Shown one piece after another: positions 8,606-15,330 of a stretch of DNA of 34,842 nt. This DNA comes from Acidimicrobiia bacterium. GTDB lineage: Bacteria > Acidobacteriota > Vicinamibacteria > Vicinamibacterales > UBA2999. Numbering within the stretch: position 1 is the stretch's first letter; each line of letters opens with the position of its first letter. The notes under the pieces are model-generated. The model was given only the letters and a program-made list of their open reading frames with translations, had not been told where the DNA came from and did no database searches. The stretch lies in the NCBI GenBank assembly GCA_016871275.1, contig VFZG01000037.1:1-34842 (forward strand), written 5' to 3'. The translations under genes and the position numbers were made by a program.

Positions 8606-9886
8606 ATGTCTCCGCATGTCAGTGGCATGTCTCGCAGGTCGGCGGTGGCCGCGCTCGCGGCCGCGGCTGCGGGCACGGCGTGCGGCATCGGCCGCCGGAG
8701 CGATGCCTCGCTCGACGCCCTCGCGGAACACTACGTCAGGGCCGCGCTGGCGCTGGCGCAGCATCAACCAACACTGGTGGAAGCCTGGCACGGTCCCGAC
8801 GCCTGGCGGCCGGGCCCGCGGGAACCCGTCGCGCAGATTCGCCATCGTCTCGACGACGCGCATCGCGCGGCGAACGCGGTCCTGGCCAGCGGATCCGGCG
8901 ATCCACGGGCGCGCTACCTGCACCAGCAAGTCGGCGCGCTGGTGCTCGCTTGCCGTCGTCTGGCCGGCGAGGCGCTTACCTTCGACGACGAGGCGGCATT
9001 GGCGTTCGGTGCGCCGGTGGTGGGCGTTCTGACCGCGCTGGCGTCCGAGGCACGGCAGGCGTCATGGCACGAGGCGCGCCTCGCCGTGGAGTGGCTGCTC
9101 CCTGGCAGGAGCGTCCTGCAGGAGCGCTATGCAGCATTTCGCGCACGGCACGTCATCCCCGCGGACCGGGTAGCGGCCGCGGTCGAGGCCGCGTCGTCTG
9201 CGTGCAGGCGGCGACTGGCGGCGCACCTGGCGCTTCCACCGGGCGAGTCCGTTCGAACCGGCACGTCGGCCACGCTTGGCGTTGAAGGCCAGGCGACCTA
9301 TGAAGGCGCGCTCCGGACGTCTGTGTTCGTGGAACAGGCGAGCCGTTTGGATCTGGCCCGCCTCGTATGGCTCGTCGCACACGAAACGTATCCGGGGCAC
9401 CACGTGCAACACGTCCTGGCCGACAGCGAACTCGTGCAACGTCTGGGCTGGCAGGAACGAGCGCTCCATCCGTCGTTTGGGGGACACCTGCTGTTCGCCG
9501 AGGGCGCCGCCGAAGCAGGTGCGGCGCTGCTGCTCGCCGGCGACGTGTTCGCAGACGTGTGCCGGGAGGTGGCGGAGTCGGCGGCGATCGCCGCCGGCCA
9601 CGTGGCCGAACTCGTGGCCGTGCAGCGCGCGGTGATCGAACTCGACCTGCACGTCGCAAGGGTGGCGCGTGCCTATCTTGATGGTGGACTCAGCCGCCAC
9701 GCCGCGGCCGAGCAACTGACCACGTCGGCGCTGATCCTTGACGCCGAGCGTCTGCTGCTGGTGATCGAGCGCCAGCGCACACGGGTGCTCGTCTATCCGG
9801 CCGGGCGCCGGATCGTGTTCGACCATCTGAAGTCTGGCAACCCGTGGGATCGGCTGAAGAGCGTCGCGACACTCCTCGTCCTCTGA
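8606..9886 (+). CDS. Exported DUF885-like metallopeptidase
   Basis: 426 residues from the ATG at 8606; an in-frame ATG at 8627 (MSRRSAVAALAAAAAG) gives a cleaner twin-arginine-like signal and may be the true start. A Cys at residue 26 could be lipidated. The body is mainly helical. It carries VAHETYPGHHVQH at residues ~258-269, the HExxPGHH zinc motif of the DUF885 group, and FAEGAAEAG (~298-306), which would supply the third Glu ligand. It is shorter than typical DUF885 proteins (about 550-600), mostly in the N-terminal part. It is divergent from the M20/ABC operon with 83 bases between. Substrate unknown; the motif is clear and the family assignment moderately sure. Confidence 0.8.
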   Translation: MSPHVSGMSRRSAVAALAAAAAGTACGIGRRSDASLDALAEHYVRAALALAQHQPTLVEAWHGPDAWRPGPREPVAQIRHRLDDAHRAANAVLASGSGDPRARYLHQQVGALVLACRRLAGEALTFDDEAALAFGAPVVGVLTALASEARQASWHEARLAVEWLLPGRSVLQERYAAFRARHVIPADRVAAAVEAASSACRRRLAAHLALPPGESVRTGTSATLGVEGQATYEGALRTSVFVEQASRLDLARLVWLVAHETYPGHHVQHVLADSELVQRLGWQERALHPSFGGHLLFAEGAAEAGAALLLAGDVFADVCREVAESAAIAAGHVAELVAVQRAVIELDLHVARVARAYLDGGLSRHAAAEQLTTSALILDAERLLLVIERQRTRVLVYPAGRRIVFDHLKSGNPWDRLKSVATLLVL

Positions 9887-10170
9887 GGATAGAAGGTGAA
9901 CATCGCACAGATGAGCAGGAAGATCGGCACGGCCTGGGGAAGACACTGCGACACCACCGCGCGCACCCGCCACAACGCCCCGTGCAGCCATGGTGTCGGT
10001 ACGGCACCCTGGCGACGCACAACGCGCATTCGGGAGATTGGACAAGTCAGGGGGAATGGTTTGCAAAGGCTGGGGATCCCTTCCTACTGCAAACCGACAT
10101 CCAATCTACCGTTAGACCGTTTGCGGTGTGTGTAGTCGTGCCCAAGTAGCAGCCATCGCAGTGCGCACCC
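9887..10170. other. Gap with attC-like structure and a hydrophobic antisense frame
   Basis: No credible full gene. On the minus strand, positions ~9880-10029 encode a hydrophobic stretch (AVPIFLLICAMFTF) that could be a membrane-protein remnant, but it overlaps the end of the DUF885-like gene and has no family match. The main feature is the imperfect inverted repeat listed at 10017-10117. Confidence 0.4.
10017..10117 (-). repeat. attC-like imperfect palindrome (candidate)
   Basis: Read on the minus strand, a GTCTAAC core (RYYYAAC, perfect; 10111-10117) is followed by nested inverted arms. The outer arms are GGTAGATTGG and CCAATCTCCC (10101-10110 and 10032-10041, 9 of 10 paired). The inner arms are GGTTTGCA and TGCAAACC, perfect. 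A GTTGTGC core (GTTRRRY with one mismatch; 10017-10023) closes it. The arms are broken by unpaired segments, as in integron attC sites. It lies 54 bases past the DUF2256 stop, where a cassette attC would be expected. It could instead be a terminator or IS scar. Confidence 0.35.
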
Positions 10171-10332
10171 TTACCGCTTGTCGGGATGCGAAGCCGCTCG
10201 GTTTCGTTGTCGACGACACCGCTCCGAGCAGTACTTCACCTCGTCCCAGACCGTCTTCCACTTCTTCCGCCACTGGAACGGTCGCCCACAGACCGCACAG
10301 ACTTTCGTGGGACGGTTCGCATGGTGCGCCAT
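10171..10332 (-). CDS. DUF2256 zinc-binding protein
   Basis: 53 residues. It carries [14 protein letters not shown] (Cys12, Cys15) and [12 protein letters not shown] (Cys35, Cys39), a four-Cys zinc site. The spacing and the WRKKW and [12 protein letters not shown] blocks match the DUF2256 family closely. The ATG at 10332 is chosen because it overlaps the stop of the preceding gene (TGATG) and begins the conserved region; a longer frame upstream is the other gene's second frame. The family is commonly found near cryptochrome/photolyase-like genes, none of which is in this window. Function unknown; possibly nucleic-acid or protein binding. Last gene of a three-gene overlapping operon. Confidence 0.9.
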   Translation of the reverse strand: MAHHANRPTKVCAVCGRPFQWRKKWKTVWDEVKYCSERCRRQRNRAASHPDKR

Positions 10333-10589
10333 CAGCGTTCGTGCGCTCCCGTCGGCGCATACGCCCCCCCGCCCCACGGACGCACTCGCGCACCACCGAC
10401 ACTTCCGCCCGTCCTGCCCGTGCCGATGTGTGCGGGTTGGCGAGTAGGAGCAGCTCCGCCCATAGCAGAGCTGGCACCACAGAACTCGCAGCGGTCAGCG
10501 GTGCCGGCGTGTTCGTGCGCCCCGTGCGGGGAGTAGGAGCACCCACGGCCGTACGAGGAAGAGCGACAGTAGCGACATTGGGTGGTCAA
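10332..10589 (-). CDS. Tandem Cys/His zinc-ribbon small protein, frame disturbed
   Basis: 85 residues from the TTG at 10589, whose TTGA overlaps the upstream HTH gene's stop; its own TGA overlaps the DUF2256 start. The first module reads [20 protein letters not shown], then HEH. A second begins CEFCGASS, but then the frame turns into low-complexity sequence. In the next frame the module goes on ([16 protein letters not shown]), followed by a third ([12 protein letters not shown]). The last part ([10 protein letters not shown]) is back in the original frame. So three ~29-residue modules of pattern CxxC-x-SSYGRGCxYSPxGxHxH are present. They are interrupted by a shift equivalent to -1 near 10478 and a compensating +1 in a run of seven C (plus strand) at 10364-10370. 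Either a sequencing/assembly error, a decaying gene or a real pair of shifts. Probably metal binding. Confidence 0.65.
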   Translation of the reverse strand: MTTQCRYCRSSSYGRGCSYSPHGAHEHAGTADRCEFCGASSAMGGAAPTRQPAHIGTGRTGGSVGGARVRPWGGGAYAPTGAHER

Positions 10590-11137
10590 CTGTCTGCCAC
10601 GTCATTCACGGTGAGTCGCAGGGCTGGTGTTGCTTCCACACTCTTCGGCGAAGGAGGCTGTCTCGATGGAGCACGATGTGCGCTCAGCAGCGTGATGTAC
10701 TTCCCTCTGGCACGTTCATAAAAACTCTGGTTGTAGAAGGGTGAGAACGAACCTGATTCCAGACCACGGACCTGTGCCACAGACAGCAGTAACGCGTCTG
10801 CCACGTCCGTTTCGGACAGCTCCATGTGCTTTCGCCACGACCTGAGCTGATCAGGTGAAAACGTTGTGGCGTCCGCCAGAAGAATACGCAATTCAGGCTC
10901 GGACATTCGGTGTCCAGATTGTAGGCGGTTTTTGAAGCCCCGCAACTCCGAAACGACCCCTCCCCCTCCGCCCCGCCGAAACCCCGCCACCCGTTCCGCC
11001 ACTTGTTCAGGGTGCGCCTGGTCGTAGAAGTCCGCCACCATCTGGACGCTGGTGCAGTTGGCTCTACCGTTGCTGTCTGGGTGGTTTGTAGGGATTGTGT
11101 ATTCAAGGAAACGAAAGACAAGGAACAAAAGTCGCAC
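10586..11137 (-). CDS. Helix-turn-helix protein (XRE/RodZ-like)
   Basis: Up to 183 residues from a GTG at 11137; internal ATGs at 11041 (MVADFYDQ) and 10906 (MSEPELRILL) are alternative starts, and the first 30 or so codons do not look conserved. The central part is a helix-turn-helix of the type at the N-terminus of RodZ and XRE regulators: SPDQLRSWRKHMELSETDVA, then SVAQVRGLESG, then an FYERARGKYITLL helix. A Pro/Ser-rich tail follows. No membrane segment is visible. The gene begins right after an attC-like repeat (11141-11254) and is translationally coupled (TTGA) to the zinc-ribbon gene. A DNA-binding role, perhaps as regulator of its own small operon, is inferred. Confidence 0.65.
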   Translation of the reverse strand: MRLLFLVFRFLEYTIPTNHPDSNGRANCTSVQMVADFYDQAHPEQVAERVAGFRRGGGGGVVSELRGFKNRLQSGHRMSEPELRILLADATTFSPDQLRSWRKHMELSETDVADALLLSVAQVRGLESGSFSPFYNQSFYERARGKYITLLSAHRAPSRQPPSPKSVEATPALRLTVNDVADS

Positions 11138-11140
11138 GCG

Positions 11141-11254
11141 AATCTGCGGATTCCGAAGAACGAGTCTGCCTAACCTCCAAATGCAACCGACGCACCGCTT
11201 GACGCTTGGCGGCGCGCGGCTGATTTGGCGTCGTTGAGGGCCGGTTTGCTGGCC
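11141..11254 (-). repeat. attC-like 114-bp repeat, copy 1
   Basis: About 95% identical to 22430-22543, with six or so substitutions. On the minus strand it has CCTCAAC (11233-11239, one mismatch to RYYYAAC), a long imperfect stem and GTTAGGC (11168-11174, perfect GTTRRRY). The stem pairs CCAAATCAGCCG and GCGCGCCGCC against the facing arm, with single unpaired bases on one side, the extrahelical-base pattern of integron attC sites. A small GAATC/GATTC hairpin lies beyond the core. Its position directly upstream of the HTH/zinc-ribbon/DUF2256 operon fits a cassette boundary. Confidence 0.55.
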
Positions 11255-11381
11255 GGATCGACACCGCCTCCACGTGGTGCCACTCCGCCTACTGACGCCT
11301 GCTGGCCGAGTCCGCCCATCCCGAGGCGCGCGAGATGCTCGGCGTCACCTACACACCGTGCGGCAGCCGGAACAGCGACAA
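11255..11381 (+). other. Gap with a short coding-like remnant
   Basis: Between the attC-like repeat and the receptor terminator. Around 11302-11375 the plus strand can be read as LLAESAHPEAREMLGVTYTP, which has the look of a gene C-terminus but no start or family. Nothing else is visible. Confidence 0.25.
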
Positions 11382-11417
11382 CCGCCGCCGGATCCCTGAG
11401 GGATCCGGTGGCGGCGG
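11382..11417 (-). terminator. Hairpin downstream of the receptor gene
   Basis: A strong inverted repeat: CCGGATCCC and GGGATCCGG around a TGA loop, extended by CCGCCG/CGGCGG arms. It lies 15 bases past the stop of the receptor gene 11433-14459. No T-run follows, so it may be a structure that stalls or protects the transcript rather than a classical intrinsic terminator. Confidence 0.55.
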
Positions 11418-11432
11418 ACAGCGTCGCCCTTC

Positions 11433-14400
11433 TTAGAATCGCGTGACGATTACCAGCTGGAACGCGCGCGCAGGCTGCTGGTTGCGCATCTGCAGGAAGT
11501 TGCCGCTCCAGCTCTGGTAGGCGCTGTTGTAGCTGAACTGCGTGTAGTCGCCACCGTTCAGCAGGTTGAGGATGTTGCCGGCGATCTCGACATTACGGCC
11601 GCCCCCCAGGTTGACGCGCTTGCCGATCTTGACGCCCACCGTGTGGATGCCGGGCGCCTGGACCTGGCCCTCGCCGCGCGTGCTGTACACGTAGCGGTTG
11701 CGGGTCGAGAGCGGGTTCGAGAAGGTCAGCCCGCCCGGCGAGCGGAACGTCGTCGGGCCGAAGCGCGCGATATCCGGGTCGCCGGTCGGCAGCTGGTAGA
11801 GAATGGCGCCTGACCACGGCCCCGCCTGCAGCGTGTAGCTAGTGGCCACCGAGATGCCGAACGGCACCTCAAAGAGCGCTGCCGCGTTGAAGCGATACTT
11901 CATCCACGTCGGCCCGTAGCTCAGCGCGTTGCCGGTCTCTGGCAGGCTGTTGCCGTCGTTGTTGCCGCGCGGCATATACAGGTTCGCGTCGTTAGCGAAC
12001 GCGTTTGGCGCGATGAACGCCGCCCTGTCGGTCGGGTTCCACGTGCCCGACATGTGGTGCCACTGCCGATTGAGGCCGGCCATGAGCTGGAAGCCCCGCG
12101 CCATGTTCTTGGCGACCGTAACTTCAAGGGCGCGATACTCGAGCGTTGACCAGGTGTTATTGGTCTGCTGCTCAATTTCGCCTCGCTCCGGGTCGACTCT
12201 GCCGAAGCCGCCAAAGGGCTGGCCCGGCGCCGACGGCCAGAAGCCGTTGATCTCCCGCAGCGCCCACATGTGCTTGTAGCTGCGAGAGATGAAGCCGACG
12301 TCCAGGCTCGTCTGCCATGGGAACTGGCGGCGGTAGCCGACGATCCACTCGTCCACCCATGGTTGGTGGTTGTTCGGGTCGAACTCCTGGCCGGCCAGCC
12401 TCGGCGTCGCCGCCGCCGAGATGCGCGTTTCGCCCGGCTCGCCCCAGATGCCGTTCAGGTTATTGTCGTACTCAGTGCGGATGGTCACTGTGCCGCTCCC
12501 GCCGAAGCTGGTGATCGAGTCTCGGCCCATCATCTGCTCGCCGACCCGCACGAACGTGCCGCGGAGCAGGTTCTTGCCGTCCTCGGTCATGAGGTACGAG
12601 ACGCCGACGCGCGGCTGGATGGTCCACGAGTTCTGGCGCGTGATGTTGAAGATCTTGTCCTGCCGCTTGACCCAGTCGGCGCGCAGCCCGATGTTCATCG
12701 TCAGCCGGTTGCTGGGCTTCCAGCTGTCCTGCACGTACAGCGCGACGTTGCGGTCCGCAGCTTCACGCGTCGTGATCTGCGTCGGCGTCGCGTAGTCGCG
12801 CCGGAACGGGATGGTTCCAAGCGACGGCTGGTTGATGTTCACCGGGACGCGGAACTCCTGGTAGAACCCGTCGTTGGTGTAGCGCGTCGTCGTGTTGTAC
12901 GTGTTGTTCGGCTGAATAAAGAAGCCCGTCTGGAACTCGTGTGTGCCCTTCCAGCCTTCTTTGTACCAGGTGATGTCACCGCGGAGCAGCGTCACCGACG
13001 CCGGCGAGATCGCCTCGGCGCCGCGGTTGCCGCCTTCGAGAATCTTCGAGTTACCCGTGATGAGGCCACCTGAGATGCGCGTCGCATCGAAAATCTGGAT
13101 GTTCGGCCCCTGCCCCTGGTAGATGCCATTCAGCCAGGTGAACGTATCCTCGCTGTTGGCTCCCTTGTTGTTGTAGCCCGCCAGGAACGTGGTCGTGACG
13201 CTCCCGCCCCACACCGACGACAGCTTTGCGCTGTACAGGCCGCCGCCGTTGCTGTAGCCGTTAATCTGGTCGTAGAAGTACTCCCAGTTCGACTGGCCGT
13301 TAGTACGGTCGTTCTGGTGGAAGGCCGTCAGCTCGTGGCCCTGTCCAAGGCGCGAGGTGACTTTCACGTACGGCTGCGTGCCTTCGATGTTCTGGTTGAA
13401 GAGCTCGCGGCCGGGGAAGAACGCCTGGATATCTTTTACCTGCTTATCGATGCGGCTGATGGCCGTCTCGACGTTCGACCAGCGATACGACCCGAAGAAC
13501 CATACGCGATCCTTTACAATCGGTCCGCCCAACGACCCATCGAACTGGTTCACGCCAGCCTGCACCGGCACGCCGCCCGTCGACACGCACTCGCGCCTGC
13601 CGCCGCACGAGGTGGGCGACAGCTGCAGGATCTCCGACGGCAGCGTGAACACCGTCCGCGCCGACGTGTTGTCCCCGTTCCACTTGAGCGGCTGATACGC
13701 GTAGCCTGCCGTGCCGCGGAACGAGTTGCCGCCGCTCTTGGTGATGACGTTGATCGCCAGGCCCGTGCCCATCGGGGTCGACGCGTCGACGCCGCCCGTC
13801 TTGGTCTGGATGTCCTGGATCATGTCCGTGCCCATCTGCACGTAGGTGAGCTGGAAGTCGTTGTAGTTGCCCGCCTGCATACCTTCGAGGTTCGCGACGT
13901 GGGCGAAGTGCTCGGTGGCGTGGCCGAAATACACCATCCGGCCCGATCCGTCGTCGAACGGCCGCGAGTGCACGCCCGGCGTCATCTCGAGAAAGTCGGT
14001 CCAGTTCTTCCGCGCCGCGAGCGGCATCTGCTTCTGGAACTCGCCGTCCACATTCAGCACGTTCGAGGGCTTCGATACCTCGATCATCGGCGATTCGCCG
14101 GCTACCGTCACCGTCTCGGTGAGCGTGCCGAGCGACATGACGACGTCCACCGCAAAGGTGGCGCCCGCGCGGAGGAGGATCTCCTCACGCTTGAAGGTCG
14201 AGAACCCCTGCAGCTCCGCCGTGATGGTGTAGGTGCCCGGCGGCAGGTTCAACAGGCGGTAGTTTCCCTCGTCAGTGGACACCGTTGTGACGGGACGCAC
14301 CAGGTCGGGGCCCGTCGCGGTGATCGTGACGCCAGGCAGCGCGCCGCCCTGTTGATCCCGTACGGTGCCGCGGAGGCTTCCCTGACCAGTCTGCGCCTCG

Positions 14401-14459
14401 GCCGCCCCCGCCGCGGCCAGCACGAATGTGAGCATCCACAGCACGAATTGTTGGCCCAT
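11433..14459 (-). CDS. TonB-dependent receptor, Oar-like
   Basis: 1008 residues. The start is well supported: GGAGG lies about 8 bases before the ATG, and a signal peptide follows (MGQQFVLWMLTFVLAAAGAA, cleavage near AEAQ). Residues ~27-115 are a carboxypeptidase-regulatory beta sandwich (GSLRGTVRDQQGGALPGVTI, then NLPPGTYTITAELQGF). A plug-type region follows at ~120-250 (LTETVTVAGESPMIEV, then TPMGTGLAINVITKSGGNSF). A long beta barrel runs to the end (e.g. RVWFFGSYRW, LRADWVKRQD), closing with FQLVIVTRF; a terminal Phe is the usual outer-membrane insertion signal. The family takes up large or complexed substrates using TonB energy. Substrate unknown. It stands alone, with a hairpin after its stop. 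Confidence 0.95.
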   Translation of the reverse strand: MGQQFVLWMLTFVLAAAGAAEAQTGQGSLRGTVRDQQGGALPGVTITATGPDLVRPVTTVSTDEGNYRLLNLPPGTYTITAELQGFSTFKREEILLRAGATFAVDVVMSLGTLTETVTVAGESPMIEVSKPSNVLNVDGEFQKQMPLAARKNWTDFLEMTPGVHSRPFDDGSGRMVYFGHATEHFAHVANLEGMQAGNYNDFQLTYVQMGTDMIQDIQTKTGGVDASTPMGTGLAINVITKSGGNSFRGTAGYAYQPLKWNGDNTSARTVFTLPSEILQLSPTSCGGRRECVSTGGVPVQAGVNQFDGSLGGPIVKDRVWFFGSYRWSNVETAISRIDKQVKDIQAFFPGRELFNQNIEGTQPYVKVTSRLGQGHELTAFHQNDRTNGQSNWEYFYDQINGYSNGGGLYSAKLSSVWGGSVTTTFLAGYNNKGANSEDTFTWLNGIYQGQGPNIQIFDATRISGGLITGNSKILEGGNRGAEAISPASVTLLRGDITWYKEGWKGTHEFQTGFFIQPNNTYNTTTRYTNDGFYQEFRVPVNINQPSLGTIPFRRDYATPTQITTREAADRNVALYVQDSWKPSNRLTMNIGLRADWVKRQDKIFNITRQNSWTIQPRVGVSYLMTEDGKNLLRGTFVRVGEQMMGRDSITSFGGSGTVTIRTEYDNNLNGIWGEPGETRISAAATPRLAGQEFDPNNHQPWVDEWIVGYRRQFPWQTSLDVGFISRSYKHMWALREINGFWPSAPGQPFGGFGRVDPERGEIEQQTNNTWSTLEYRALEVTVAKNMARGFQLMAGLNRQWHHMSGTWNPTDRAAFIAPNAFANDANLYMPRGNNDGNSLPETGNALSYGPTWMKYRFNAAALFEVPFGISVATSYTLQAGPWSGAILYQLPTGDPDIARFGPTTFRSPGGLTFSNPLSTRNRYVYSTRGEGQVQAPGIHTVGVKIGKRVNLGGGRNVEIAGNILNLLNGGDYTQFSYNSAYQSWSGNFLQMRNQQPARAFQLVIVTRF

Positions 14460-14562
14460 TCCTGTTCCTCCAGACCATAGTCCAAAACAAGACCGGCGAA
14501 CACCCGTCTGTCGGTCAGTCGGATCGTAATGACACAGCGTGGCAATTGTCTAGCGAATCCAG

Positions 14563-14621
14563 CCGACGATACGCCGTATGAGCGGCCTCTGGTTCACCGA
14601 ACGGCGGTTCGCAGACCCAGC
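14563..14621 (-). repeat. REP-like dispersed repeat, copy G (partial)
   Basis: Reverse complement matches the right two thirds of the 34376-34459 element, with changes: GGGTCTG, then CGTTCGGTGAAC, GAGGCCGCTCATACGG and TATCGTC. Diverged; the CGATAG end reads CGATAC here, so it would not supply a stop. Confidence 0.6.
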
Positions 14622-14702
14622 CTTTTGTGGCGTCGCGTCGCAGGATCTGCGGTCTCGCTTCAGGCACACAGGAATCAGTTTTGCTGTCAGTTGATGGGTT
14701 TC

Positions 14703-14788
14703 GGGTTTTTCAGACCGGCCGATGAGTGAGTTTTGCCTCACATGAGGGGCTCCGGTTTTTCAGACCGGTCGATCAGTGAGTTTTGCGG
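14703..14788 (+). repeat. Pair of ~36-bp direct repeats
   Basis: Two copies of a unit reading TTTTTCAGACCGG, then TCGAT or CCGAT, then AGTGAGTTTTGC, spaced 50 bases apart at 14703-14738 and 14753-14788. A weaker match (CAGTTTTGCTGTCAG) lies at ~14678. They sit just before the transposase stub and may be terminal or regulatory repeats of the lost mobile element. Confidence 0.55.
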
Positions 14789-14823
14789 CACAATCAGCCC
14801 TGCGCGGGCCAGGAGGGTGTGCC

Positions 14824-14955
14824 GTGACGAAGAAGCGATTTTCGGTCGAGCAGGTCACGTCGGCCCTGCAGCAGGTCGCCGCCGGCGTGTATCTCACGCA
14901 GGACGAGGCGCGGCAGAAGGGCTATCATGCCGCCTATGGGCGTGAGTGTCGGTGA
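14824..14955 (+). pseudogene. Transposase OrfA-like stub (IS3-type N-terminus)
   Basis: 43 codons from a GTG with an AGGAGG site 6-7 bases upstream. The first 22 residues (MTKKRFSVEQVTSALQQVAA) match the start of IS3-family OrfA proteins, whose helix-turn-helix normally continues for another 60-70 residues. Here the sequence departs from the family after GV and stops at 14953-14955. No OrfB follows. I read it as a truncated transposase left after recombination. It could be a short functional peptide only by chance. Confidence 0.5.
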
Positions 14956-15032
14956 GGGTGCGTCTGCCCATACCGCGCCAAGGCTTACTCGGAGTGGAGG
15001 CAGCGTATCTCGGTGTGAGAGAGACGTGAGTG

Positions 15033-15176
15033 ATGGAAGATGCCGTCGCCAGCATAATCGGCTATCCCCTGACCTACGCCCTTGAGATCATCGGACTGCT
15101 CGTGGGCACATTGGTGGGGTGCGCGATCCTCGGATATATCTGTCTGGTGGTGGATTGGATAAACAGCAAATCCTGA
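15033..15176 (+). CDS. Small single-span membrane protein, unknown function
   Basis: 47 residues: MEDAVASIIGYPLTYALEII, then a continuous hydrophobic helix (GLLVGTLVGCAILGYICLVV) and a short charged tail DWINSKS. One transmembrane segment of about 24 residues with the N-terminus probably outside. No ribosome site better than GTGAG is visible before the ATG. A perfect 17-base palindrome lies 13 bases after the stop. It sits between a transposase stub and the SGNH hydrolase gene. No family recognised; codon use is less GC-biased than in neighbours, suggesting transfer. Real gene likely but not certain. Confidence 0.5.
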   Translation: MEDAVASIIGYPLTYALEIIGLLVGTLVGCAILGYICLVVDWINSKS

Positions 15177-15188
15177 GGGGTAAGCGAA

Positions 15189-15205
15189 GTGTCTGTGACA
15201 GACAC
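15189..15205. promoter_or_regulatory. 17-bp perfect palindrome
   Basis: GTGTCTG and CAGACAC separated by TGA. It lies after the 47-aa membrane protein and about 125 bases before the SGNH hydrolase start. An operator for a dimeric regulator or a short transcript-end hairpin are both possible; no T-run follows. Confidence 0.4.
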
Positions 15206-15330
15206 GCTACGGGACCTTCTGGGCTCGGGTGAATGTAGACTGCTGCGAGAATTGATCGAGCCCGCTGCCGAACAGCGATTCGTGCGGCAAATCGGTGACC
15301 TGACGCCGCCCCGTGCCCTCTACCCGTAGC

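Larger units (their letters stand above)
14460..14823. other. Gap with repeat scars
   Basis: Holds the upstream region of the receptor (presumed promoter), one REP-like repeat copy (14563-14621) and a pair of ~36-base direct repeats (14703-14738 and 14753-14788). I see no gene in it. Confidence 0.45.

Noticed and set aside
10128-10721. 197-codon plus-strand frame across the DUF2256 region
   Set aside because: The minus strand carries conserved Cys motifs and overlapping start/stop codons; the plus frame is Ser/Arg-rich with no similarity.
13317-14480. 387-codon plus-strand frame opposite the receptor at 11433
   Set aside because: Antisense shadow; no ribosome site and no family features.
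14703-14788. Possible CRISPR-like repeat pair
   Set aside because: Only two clear copies, with mismatches and a 14-base spacer, and no cas genes. Better explained as mobile-element repeats.
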